A DNA stretch of 5,152 nt. Origin: an uncultured Flavobacteriales bacterium. Its GTDB lineage: Bacteria; Bacteroidota; Bacteroidia; Flavobacteriales_D; Sanyastnellaceae. Location: the NCBI GenBank assembly GCA_937996585.1, contig CALKUW010000155.1, positions 1 through 5,152 on the forward strand, given 5' to 3'. Under the pieces are notes generated by a model that saw only the letters and a program-made list of their open reading frames with translations, did no database searches and was not told the origin of the DNA. Position numbers and translations under genes: made by a program. Positions 1 to 5,152 of this stretch are shown here, piece after piece. Position 1 is the stretch's first letter, and each line of letters begins with the position of its first letter.

Positions 1-1
1 G

Positions 2-1081
2 CCGAACAGCGATGGCACCATTTTCAGCGACACCGCAGGTGTGGTCATTACCAACCAGGAAATGGGACTCTACGCCGGTGCCCGCAAGCGATTTGCTGAA
101 GACAAGGTGATCACCACTGCGACGGTCAGGGCCGACAAGAATCAAAATTTCGATTGGGTCTTCTCTCCTGCTGCTTCGCTCGTTTGGAAGCCCAGAGAAC
201 AGGACTACTTGCGCGTTAGCTTCTCCAGTGCCTTGAGGAATCCAACGTTGGCCGACCAATACCTCTACCTCGATGTGGGACCGGCCACGTTGGTCGGAAA
301 CCTCGAGGGTAGGGACAGCCTGGTGACCATCTCGAGTTTCATCGATTACAGAAACAGCATTTCAAGTGCGGCCGGATTGCCCTTTGGCAACCTGGACACC
401 ATGCAATACTTCAACATTGCGCCTTTGCGCCCGGAACAGGTGCGGTCGGTAGAAGTGGGCTACCGCACTACGCTGTGGGACAAGTTGTACCTCGACGGTA
501 GCTGGTATTACAGCCAATACAACCATTTCATCGGATACAACATCGGCTTGGATGTTCTCTTCCAGAACCCGGCTTTCCCCAGTGCTGTCACGGGAATCGA
601 TGTATACCGATATGCGGCCAATTCCATCAACGAGGTTCGGACCACCGGAGCTTCCATCGGTGCCAATTGGTACGTGGGGGACAACTGGATGTTGTCGGGT
701 AATTACAGTTGGAATCGATTGGTGAAGACCAATGAGGACGACCCGATTATTCCGGCATTCAATACACCAGAACACAAGTATAATTTGGGTGTCAGCACCC
801 GTGACCTTCGTTTGCGTGAGGCAAGTACATGGGGTTTCGGCGTGAATTATAAGTGGGTTCAGGGATTTGTTTTTGAAGGCTCACCGCAGTTCACCGGCTT
901 CGTCCCCACGTTCGATCTGCTCGATGTCCAGGCCAATGCACGCATCGACCAACTGAACCTGACCATTAAGGCTGGTGCATCCAATGTGCTGAAAAACTGG
1001 CATATAGAGACTTATGGTGGGCCTTCGGTGGGCCGCTTGGCTTACTTGAGTCTGCTCTACGAGGTGAACACCCGGAACTGA
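2..1081 (+). CDS. TonB-dependent receptor, C-terminal beta-barrel part (5' truncated by window edge)
   Basis: This is the C-terminal part of an outer-membrane TonB-dependent receptor, a 22-stranded beta-barrel that imports large or scarce ligands such as siderophores, vitamins or glycans using TonB energy. The frame is open from base 2, so the first GTG (41) is only an internal codon and the true start lies outside the window; 359 codons are visible. The translation alternates aromatic and polar residues as barrel strands do. It contains typical receptor stretches: 'SPAASLVWKP' followed by 'YLRVSFSSALRNPTLADQY', and 'LRPEQVRSVEVGYRT' followed by 'LYLDGSWYYSQYNHFIGY', matching the family pattern in which a 'L-x-P-E-x-x-x-S-x-E-x-G' segment precedes a strand. 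The last strand is 'LAYLSLLYEVNTRN', which does not end in the usual terminal aromatic residue. The plug domain and TonB box are not in the window, so the substrate cannot be assigned. Codon use is relaxed (AAT and AAC mixed, AGA/AGG present), unlike the next gene. The family call is secure; the specificity is unknown. Confidence 0.88.
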   Translation, partial: PNSDGTIFSDTAGVVITNQEMGLYAGARKRFAEDKVITTATVRADKNQNFDWVFSPAASLVWKPREQDYLRVSFSSALRNPTLADQYLYLDVGPATLVGNLEGRDSLVTISSFIDYRNSISSAAGLPFGNLDTMQYFNIAPLRPEQVRSVEVGYRTTLWDKLYLDGSWYYSQYNHFIGYNIGLDVLFQNPAFPSAVTGIDVYRYAANSINEVRTTGASIGANWYVGDNWMLSGNYSWNRLVKTNEDDPIIPAFNTPEHKYNLGVSTRDLRLREASTWGFGVNYKWVQGFVFEGSPQFTGFVPTFDLLDVQANARIDQLNLTIKAGASNVLKNWHIETYGGPSVGRLAYLSLLYEVNTRN

Positions 1082-1097
1082 ATTCGGGTGTCTTTTT
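1068..1097 (+). terminator. Rho-independent terminator of the TonB-dependent receptor gene
   Basis: ACACCCG (1068-1074) pairs perfectly with CGGGTGT (1085-1091), and G1075-T1084 and A1076-T1083 can extend the stem. The loop is about six bases and contains the receptor's TGA stop codon (1079-1081). The 3' arm is followed by C and then five T (1093-1097). A GC-rich stem with a T-run directly after a stop codon is the classic intrinsic terminator layout. It argues that the downstream gene has its own promoter. Confidence 0.8.
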
Positions 1098-1136
1098 GAC
1101 ACTTACAAATTCCCTTCTCGCCTGAATTTCAATCCT

Positions 1137-1155
1137 GTGTGTAATAAGTACACAC
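1137..1155. promoter_or_regulatory. Perfect inverted repeat, candidate operator or 5'-leader hairpin
   Basis: GTGTGTA (1137-1143), a five-base spacer ATAAG (1144-1148) and TACACAC (1149-1155) form a perfect 7+5+7 dyad. It lies 47 bp upstream of the ATG at 1203, in the 121-bp gap between the two genes. No T-run follows it, so it is not a second terminator. Its size and symmetry fit a binding site for a dimeric transcription factor, or a hairpin in the leader RNA. The regulatory role is inferred from position and symmetry only. Confidence 0.4.
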
Positions 1156-1202
1156 TGTAATGAAGGTTGTCTATCTTTCACACTCAACTTTGGGACCAAA
1201 CC

Positions 1203-1259
1203 ATGAAGCAAACTTGTCTCCTTTTGGCAGCTTTCCTTGTCTGCCTGACCGCCGGAGCC
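1203..1259 (+). other. Sec signal peptide of the large protein (residues 1-19)
   Basis: The N-terminus has a Lys at position 2, a hydrophobic core (LLLAAFLVCL, residues 6-15) and a signal peptidase I site A-G-A before Gln20, the 'A|Q' junction often seen in Bacteroidota exported proteins. There is no lipobox Cys at the cleavage site, so this is not a lipoprotein. The codons here are less biased than in the rest of the gene. Confidence 0.85.
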
Positions 1260-4200
1260 CAGACCCGCTACCTCGATGAGGTGTTCAGCGATGTCACGGT
1301 GACCTCCGATATCCAATACGGCACCAACATCACGGTGATCACTGCCTTGCAGGGCTTGCCCCCCGCACCGCAGCCCCTCGTACTCGACCTCTACGAGCCA
1401 ACGGGTGACACCGAGACCAGCCGTCCGCTGTTGATGATGTTCCACACCGGTAACTTCCTGCCCCCTTACCTGAACGGTGGAACGCAGGGAACGAAGACCG
1501 ACAGTGCCATCGTCGAGCTCTGCACCCGCTACGCCAAAATGGGCTACGTGGTGGCCAGTGTGGATTACCGCCTCGGATGGAACCCGCTTGCCGAGACCCA
1601 GGAGGAGCGCACCCTGCAGCTGATCCAGGCCGCCTACCGCGGCGTGCAGGACAGCCGTACGGCCGTTCGTTTCTTCCGCAAGTCTGTTGCCGAGGACGGC
1701 AATCCCTACGGCATTGACGACACCAAGATTGCCATGGGTGGCGATGGAACGGGTGGTTACATCACGCTCGCCACGGCCGGTATCTCCAGCTACAACGACA
1801 TCATCCTCGATGACAGCGGTGTGCCGATTTCCAAGTTCTGGTACGACCCGGGAACGGGCAGCCAGATTCCGATGGTGGTCGAGGACATCCACGGCAACCC
1901 GGACGCTACGAACGACGCCTATGCTCCGGCTGAGGTGGGTGGTTTCCAGCTGTGCATGGCCAACCACGTGGGCTACAGCTCCGACTTCGACTTCCAGTTC
2001 AACATGGGAGGTGCACTCGGTGACCTGAACTGGCTCGATGAGGGTGACATCCCCATGGTCAGCTTCCAGAGCCCGCACGATCCCTACGCTCCGTATGAGA
2101 CGGCGGTCCTCATCGTTCCCACGACGAACGAGCCCGTAGTGGAAGTGAGCGGTGCCTACGATATCCACCAGGAGATCAACGGATACGCCACGAACAACAA
2201 CGCGTCCTTCGCAGATGCTGACATCCCGGATGCTGCATCTGCCAACAACAATGGCTGGTCGGGTCTTTTCCCGGTGTTGAACAGCTATGTGGACGGTGTC
2301 CCGACCGAGCCTTTTGACGCTTCACCCTGGCAGTGGTTTGACGAAGCAGCGGTTCAGGCATATGATGATGCCAACGGTACCAACATCCTCGCGACGTCCC
2401 TTACGTTGAACCCGACCATGGGGCCGGCCGAGGCCTTGTTCTGGATTGACCAGATCGTGGACTACAACTCTCCCCGCATGGGGCTGTCCCTCGGTCTCGT
2501 GACCGAAGGTGAGGTCAACAACAACGGTGTGCGCTACATCGACGAGGTGTTCGACGAAGTCAACGTCACCACTGACGTCGTCTACGGTACGAACATCACG
2601 GTCATCACGGCCCTGCAGGGTTTGCCCCCCGCGCCCCAGCCGCTGGTGTGCGACATCTATGAGCCCGCCGGTGACATCCTCACGGAGCGCCCGCTCATCC
2701 TGTACTTCCACACGGGTAACTTCCTTCCGCAGTACGTCAACGGCAGCGCAGTCGGTAACAAGGACGACAGCTGCGCCGTGGCCATCTGTACCGAGTTCGC
2801 CAAGAAGGGATACGTGGTCGCGAGCTGCGACTACCGTCTTGGATGGAACCCGCTCGCAGAGACCCAGGACGAGCGCACGCTGCAGCTCATCCAGGCCGCT
2901 TACCGCGGTGTGCAGGACAGCCGTACGGCCGTTCGTTACTTCCGCAAGTCCGTTGCAGAGGATGGCAACCCCCACGGCATCGACGGTAACCAGATTGCCA
3001 TGTTCGGTGAGGGAACGGGTGGATACATCACCCTCGCATCCGCTGGCATCTCCAGTTACAACGACATCATCCTCGATGACAGTGGTGTGCCGATTTCCAA
3101 GTTCTGGTACGACCCGGGAACGGGCAGCCAGATCCCGATGGTGGTCGAGGACATCCACGGTAACCCGGACGCCACGAACGACGCTTACGCTCCGGCCGAG
3201 GTGGGTGGCTTCCAGCTGTGCATGGCCAACCACGTGGGTTACAGCTCCGACTTCAACTTCCAGATGAACCTCGGTGGTGCACTTGGTGACCTGAACTGGC
3301 TCGACGAAGGCGATGTGCCGATGGTGAGCTTCCAGGGTCCGCACGACCAATTCGCACCCTACACGACCGGTGTGCTCATCGTTCCGACGACCAACGAGCC
3401 CGTGGTGGAAGTGAGCGGTGCTTACGACATCCACTCCGAAATCAACGGCTATACCTCCAACAACAACGCGGTCTTCGCTGAGATTGGTCTGCCTGACCCG
3501 GCTGTCGCTTACGGCAACCAGGGCTGGGACGGTCTCTTCCCCGTGCTCAACAACTACGTGGATGGCGCGCCGACCGAGCCCTTCGACGGTGCTCCCTGGC
3601 AGTGGTGGGACGTCGCCACGACGGAATACGTGGACGGTTTGAACGGCACCAACATCGCCGCTACCCAGCTCACGCTGAACCCGACCATGGGTCCGGCCGA
3701 AGCATCCTACTGGATCAACGAGGTCACCAACTACACGGCTCCGCGTCTGGCGGTGAGCCTCGGTGTGGCTGCCCTCGGTCCTGGTTGTAACGACGAGGCA
3801 GCCTGTAACTACAGCGCCCTCGCCACGACCGACGACGGCTCCTGTGAGTACGCAGCCGAAGGCTTCGACTGCGACGGCAACCCGCTGGTGGTTCCCGGTT
3901 GTACCGACGTCATCGCCTGCAACTACAACGGCTTTGCGACGGAGGACGACGGTTCTTGTGACTACATGGAGACCACGCTCCCGACCGGTGCATCCAACGT
4001 CTGGCTGGTGGGTCTGACCCTTTCAGGTACGCCCAACGAGCCGCTCGCCGGTGGATGTGAAGCCGACGGTGGCGTCAACCCGAACATCGCCGTGAACGGT
4101 GTGTTCCTCGGCGACGGAACGGGCGGACCGCTCGTGATGTCCAACGTGACCGACCCGACCGGCGGTCTGCTCGTCGACCTCGTGGCCATTGCCAGCGCCA

Positions 4201-5150
4201 CGCCTGTGGGCATGTGCGGTGGTCAGTTCACGGTCAACCTGTCCGGCAACATCCTGACCCTCGCCGAGCAGAACGGTGTGTGGCGCACGATTGTGCCGGT
4301 GCTCGGTCCCCAGTACCTCTGGGCTGCTCCGCTCTCCAGCTTCACGCCCGGTTGTGGTGACCCCTCCGCTTGCGGATTCACCAACCCCTGTGACATTAGC
4401 CTGCTGTGCGATTACACCGACACCGATGGTGACGGTCTGCTCGACTGCCAGGAGGTCCCCGGTTGTGACGATCCGAACGCCGACAACTACAACCCGGACG
4501 CCACGGATCCCGGACCCTGCAACTACAACGGTTGCATCAACCCGGATGCTGTGAACTTCGACTCCAGTGCCAACACCGACGACGGCTCCTGCCAGTTCGA
4601 GATCGTGTTCCGCGTGAACGCATCCAACATCGACGTGGCCGGCTTCATCGACATCGCCGGTTCCTTCAACGGTTGGGGCGACCCCGCCACGGTAATGACC
4701 GAGATGGGCTACGGTGTCTGGGAAGCGACCCTCATCCTCGGTGTGGGCAGCTACGAATTCAAGTACCGCAACGGCGGAACCTGGGAGGAAATCAGTGGCT
4801 CCTGCACGGAAGGTGGTTACAGCAACCGCCAGCTCAACGTGGTTGACAGCCCGATGACCCTCGATGCGGTCTGTTACGCTGAATGCGACCTGTGCGCCGG
4901 TTGTACGGATCCGTTCAGCGCAGAGTACAATCCGTTCGCTGGTGCCGATGACGGCAGCTGTATGAACGCCATTGTTTACGGTTGTACCTACCCGGATGCT
5001 GACAACTACGATGCTACGGCTTCCGTGGATGACGGTTCCTGTGAGATTTCCGGTGCGAACCCCTGTCCGACCGACCTCGACGGTGACGGTGCTACGGCGG
5101 TGGGTGACCTGCTCTTGCTCCTCGGTGGCTTCGGCCAGGCCTGCGAGTAA
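1203..5150 (+). CDS. Large secreted protein with two tandem alpha/beta-hydrolase-fold (probable pseudo-esterase) domains, Cys-rich repeats, an E-set module and a C-terminal EF-hand
   Basis: The product has 1315 residues. I chose ATG 1203 over the in-frame TTG at 1167 because it opens a signal peptide directly; a weak GGGA (1192-1195) sits seven bases upstream. Order of parts: signal peptide 1-19; hydrolase-fold domain A 22-431; linker; hydrolase-fold domain B 444-854; Cys/Asp-rich repeats 861-921; unrecognised segment 922-1049; further repeats with a 'DTDGDG' calcium-type loop 1050-1132; E-set module about 1133-1225; two more repeats 1233-1282; EF-hand 1291-1302. Each hydrolase domain keeps an oxyanion-type 'FHTGNF' and an acid-loop-like 'PHD..APY', but the nucleophile elbow reads GDGTGG (A) or GEGTGG (B) instead of the family's GDSAGG, so hydrolysis is doubtful. 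The mature protein is very acidic, with only 11 Lys. No type IX sorting domain ('YPNP'-type) is visible; the chain ends just after the EF-hand. Codon bias is strong (all 23 Arg codons are CGC/CGT), suggesting abundant expression. A role in polysaccharide or surface binding is possible but unproven. Confidence 0.9.
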   Translation: MKQTCLLLAAFLVCLTAGAQTRYLDEVFSDVTVTSDIQYGTNITVITALQGLPPAPQPLVLDLYEPTGDTETSRPLLMMFHTGNFLPPYLNGGTQGTKTDSAIVELCTRYAKMGYVVASVDYRLGWNPLAETQEERTLQLIQAAYRGVQDSRTAVRFFRKSVAEDGNPYGIDDTKIAMGGDGTGGYITLATAGISSYNDIILDDSGVPISKFWYDPGTGSQIPMVVEDIHGNPDATNDAYAPAEVGGFQLCMANHVGYSSDFDFQFNMGGALGDLNWLDEGDIPMVSFQSPHDPYAPYETAVLIVPTTNEPVVEVSGAYDIHQEINGYATNNNASFADADIPDAASANNNGWSGLFPVLNSYVDGVPTEPFDASPWQWFDEAAVQAYDDANGTNILATSLTLNPTMGPAEALFWIDQIVDYNSPRMGLSLGLVTEGEVNNNGVRYIDEVFDEVNVTTDVVYGTNITVITALQGLPPAPQPLVCDIYEPAGDILTERPLILYFHTGNFLPQYVNGSAVGNKDDSCAVAICTEFAKKGYVVASCDYRLGWNPLAETQDERTLQLIQAAYRGVQDSRTAVRYFRKSVAEDGNPHGIDGNQIAMFGEGTGGYITLASAGISSYNDIILDDSGVPISKFWYDPGTGSQIPMVVEDIHGNPDATNDAYAPAEVGGFQLCMANHVGYSSDFNFQMNLGGALGDLNWLDEGDVPMVSFQGPHDQFAPYTTGVLIVPTTNEPVVEVSGAYDIHSEINGYTSNNNAVFAEIGLPDPAVAYGNQGWDGLFPVLNNYVDGAPTEPFDGAPWQWWDVATTEYVDGLNGTNIAATQLTLNPTMGPAEASYWINEVTNYTAPRLAVSLGVAALGPGCNDEAACNYSALATTDDGSCEYAAEGFDCDGNPLVVPGCTDVIACNYNGFATEDDGSCDYMETTLPTGASNVWLVGLTLSGTPNEPLAGGCEADGGVNPNIAVNGVFLGDGTGGPLVMSNVTDPTGGLLVDLVAIASATPVGMCGGQFTVNLSGNILTLAEQNGVWRTIVPVLGPQYLWAAPLSSFTPGCGDPSACGFTNPCDISLLCDYTDTDGDGLLDCQEVPGCDDPNADNYNPDATDPGPCNYNGCINPDAVNFDSSANTDDGSCQFEIVFRVNASNIDVAGFIDIAGSFNGWGDPATVMTEMGYGVWEATLILGVGSYEFKYRNGGTWEEISGSCTEGGYSNRQLNVVDSPMTLDAVCYAECDLCAGCTDPFSAEYNPFAGADDGSCMNAIVYGCTYPDADNYDATASVDDGSCEISGANPCPTDLDGDGATAVGDLLLLLGGFGQACE
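1266..2495 (+). repeat. Tandem domain repeat, copy A: alpha/beta-hydrolase-fold domain (residues 22-431)
   Basis: This is the first of two in-frame copies with a 1266-bp period. It begins at 'RYLDEVF' and ends at 'LSLG'. Fold landmarks appear in the usual esterase order: strand 'PLVLDLYEP' (from residue 58), strand and oxyanion-type turn 'MMFHTGNF' (H81), strand 'GYVVASVDYRLGWNP' and the nucleophile elbow region 177-186. The elbow reads G180-D181-G182-T183-G184-G185, so Gly182 occupies the serine position. 'PHDPYAPY' (D293) matches the acid-loop pattern. No His occurs after H322, and H322 lies in a 'YDIHQ' segment that resembles a helix start more than the catalytic His loop. Fold assignment is good; activity is doubtful. 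Confidence 0.8.
2532..3764 (+). repeat. Tandem domain repeat, copy B: alpha/beta-hydrolase-fold domain (residues 444-854)
   Basis: This second copy starts at 'RYIDEVF', exactly 422 codons after copy A, and is co-linear with it except for one inserted residue near 'PDPAVAYGNQGW'. By eye about three quarters or more of the residues are identical. The elbow reads G602-E603-G604-T605-G606-G607, so the serine position is again Gly (G604). The oxyanion-type His is H503 and the acid-loop Asp is D715 ('PHDQFAPY'). Copy B has three cysteines absent from copy A (C483, C524, C542) besides the shared C529. A 12-residue linker rich in Asn (432-443) separates the copies. Confidence 0.8.
3966..4349 (+). other. 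Unrecognised 128-residue segment inside the Cys-repeat array (residues 922-1049)
   Basis: I do not recognise this stretch. It lies between repeat units 2 and 3 and is rich in Gly, Val, Leu and Pro. It has alternating hydrophobic runs such as 'ASNVWLVGLTLSG', 'QFTVNLSGNILTLAE' and 'YLWAAPLSSF' that suggest a small beta-sandwich. It contains two cysteines ('GGCEADGG' and 'GMCGGQ') that could form a disulfide. Codon use matches the rest of the gene, so there is no sign of recent insertion. A binding domain is possible but unsupported by any motif I can name. Confidence 0.45.
4599..4877 (+). other. E-set / AMPK-type glycogen-binding-like beta-sandwich module (residues about 1133-1225)
   Basis: The segment opens with 'VFRVNASNIDVAGFIDIAGS' and carries the hallmark G-S-F-N-G-W (1153-1158), then 'GVWEATLILGVGSYEFKYRN', a Trp-containing turn and 'YSNRQLNV'. 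This order (G-S-F-N-x-W, then W/Y-x-x-x-L-x-L-x-x-G-x-Y-x-[FY]-[KR]) is typical of immunoglobulin-like E-set modules related to CBM48 and AMPK-beta glycogen-recognition domains. Such modules often bind alpha-glucans, but the binding residues cannot be confirmed here, so ligand binding is inference. Its two flanking Cys (in 'GSCTEG' and 'AVCYAECDLC') may brace the module. Confidence 0.7.
5073..5147 (+). other. C-terminal EF-hand / half-dockerin-like motif (residues 1291-1315)
   Basis: The loop D1291-x-D1293-x-D1295-G-x-x-x-x-x-D1302 places acidic residues at EF-hand positions 1, 3, 5 and 12. It is followed by a hydrophobic helix 'LLLLLGGFG' and a Cys one residue from the end. This matches one of the two calcium loops of a dockerin. 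Dockerins normally have two loops; only one is present, so cohesin binding should not be assumed. Cys1288 and Cys1314 flank the motif and could close it by a disulfide. The stop codon follows E1315 directly. Confidence 0.7.
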
Positions 5151-5152
5151 GG

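Larger units (their letters stand above)
3783..5048 (+). repeat. Array of about seven Cys/Asp-rich 'GCxDxxAxNY...DDGSC' repeats, interrupted by two larger segments
   Basis: Units of 22-23 residues follow the pattern G-C-[TN]-D-x-x-A-[CD]-N-Y-x(4)-A-x(2)-D-D-G-S-C-x-[YFI]. They lie at 3783-3851, 3897-3965, 4350-4415 (degenerate), 4461-4526 (degenerate end 'DPGPCNY'), 4530-4598, 4899-4967 and 4980-5048. Cys at position 2 and near position 20-21 is kept in every unit, suggesting an intra-unit disulfide; a third Cys at position 8 occurs only in units 1-3. The acidic 'DDGS' turn suggests a calcium-stabilised spacer. A thrombospondin-3-like 'DTDGDGLLDCQE' loop lies between units 3 and 4. Such repeats are familiar from secreted Bacteroidota proteins; their exact role is not established. 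Confidence 0.8.

Noticed and set aside
1172..1192. Possible Bacteroidota -7 boxes (TATCTTTC at 1172-1179 and CAACTTTG at 1185-1192)
   Set aside because: Each differs by one base from TAnnTTTG, but neither has a TTG/TTTG -33 element at the expected 17-23 bp spacing; the nearest TTG (1167) is too close. The second would also leave almost no leader.
1167..1202. Upstream in-frame TTG start for the large protein
   Set aside because: It would add 12 residues (MSIFHTQLWDQT) before an otherwise standard signal peptide, pushing the positively charged end inward. ATG 1203 is the better start.
966..2168. Antisense open frame of 400 codons opposite the end of the receptor and domain A
   Set aside because: It runs opposite well-supported coding sequence, has no recognisable domain, and its start is matched at exactly the repeat period (1266 bp) by the antisense frame at 2322-3434. 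Both are shadows of the codon-biased duplicated domain.
2509..3267. Alternative-frame + strand open frame of 252 codons
   Set aside because: It lies entirely inside the large gene in another frame, with a Ser/Thr/Arg-rich low-complexity translation typical of a frame-shifted reading of GC-rich coding DNA.
2322..3434. Antisense open frame of 370 codons opposite domain B
   Set aside because: It is the mirror of the shadow frame on domain A, a product of the duplication and of third-position bias, with a Val/His/Arg-rich translation lacking any family signature.
1266..3764. Assembly artefact as the cause of the tandem repeat
   Set aside because: The two copies differ by many synonymous and amino-acid changes throughout, so they are not a duplicated read block. 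Read-level checking would still be the formal test.
3783..5048. CRISPR array or DNA-level repeat
   Set aside because: The periodicity is at the protein level with variable DNA, is in frame within a gene, and lacks identical repeats with unique spacers.

Overview
The window comes from a bacterium of the Bacteroidota, most likely a marine or aquatic flavobacterium-like lineage. This is inferred from gene content: a TonB-dependent outer-membrane receptor, and a very large secreted modular protein carrying 'GC-x-D-x-x-A-C-N-Y ... DDGSC' cysteine repeats, a 'GSFNGW' beta-sandwich module and a short C-terminal EF-hand of the kind common in secreted Bacteroidota proteins. No taxonomic marker gene is present, so genus-level placement is not possible. 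Both genes are on the + strand.

Region 1 (2-1081) is the C-terminal 359 codons of a TonB-dependent receptor beta-barrel, cut by the left window edge. It ends at a compact intrinsic terminator whose hairpin starts inside the last codons and carries the stop codon in its loop. Region 2 (1082-1202) is a 121-bp intergenic gap with one striking element, a perfect 7+5+7 inverted repeat at 1137-1155. I found no convincing Bacteroidota promoter there. Region 3 (1203-5150) is one intact gene for a 1315-residue exported protein that fills the rest of the window and stops 2 nt before its end.

The large protein is laid out as follows: a signal peptide; two tandem, highly similar alpha/beta-hydrolase-fold domains (residues 22-431 and 444-854); an array of about seven short Cys/Asp-rich repeats, interrupted by a 128-residue unrecognised segment (922-1049) and by an E-set/glycogen-binding-like module (about 1133-1225); and a C-terminal EF-hand or half-dockerin. 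Both hydrolase domains keep the fold landmarks but have Gly where the nucleophilic Ser of the G-x-S-x-G elbow should be, and no obvious catalytic His. The best reading is a duplicated pseudo-esterase used for binding or structure rather than hydrolysis, although this is inference. The middle of the two domains is identical over 70 residues while the DNA differs at 11 synonymous third positions.

The terminator and intergenic gap suggest that the receptor and the large protein are separate transcription units. Their adjacency would fit a surface nutrient-acquisition locus, but nothing in the sequence proves a shared substrate. The large gene has much stronger codon bias than the receptor (Arg only CGC/CGT, Asn almost only AAC), which suggests high expression.
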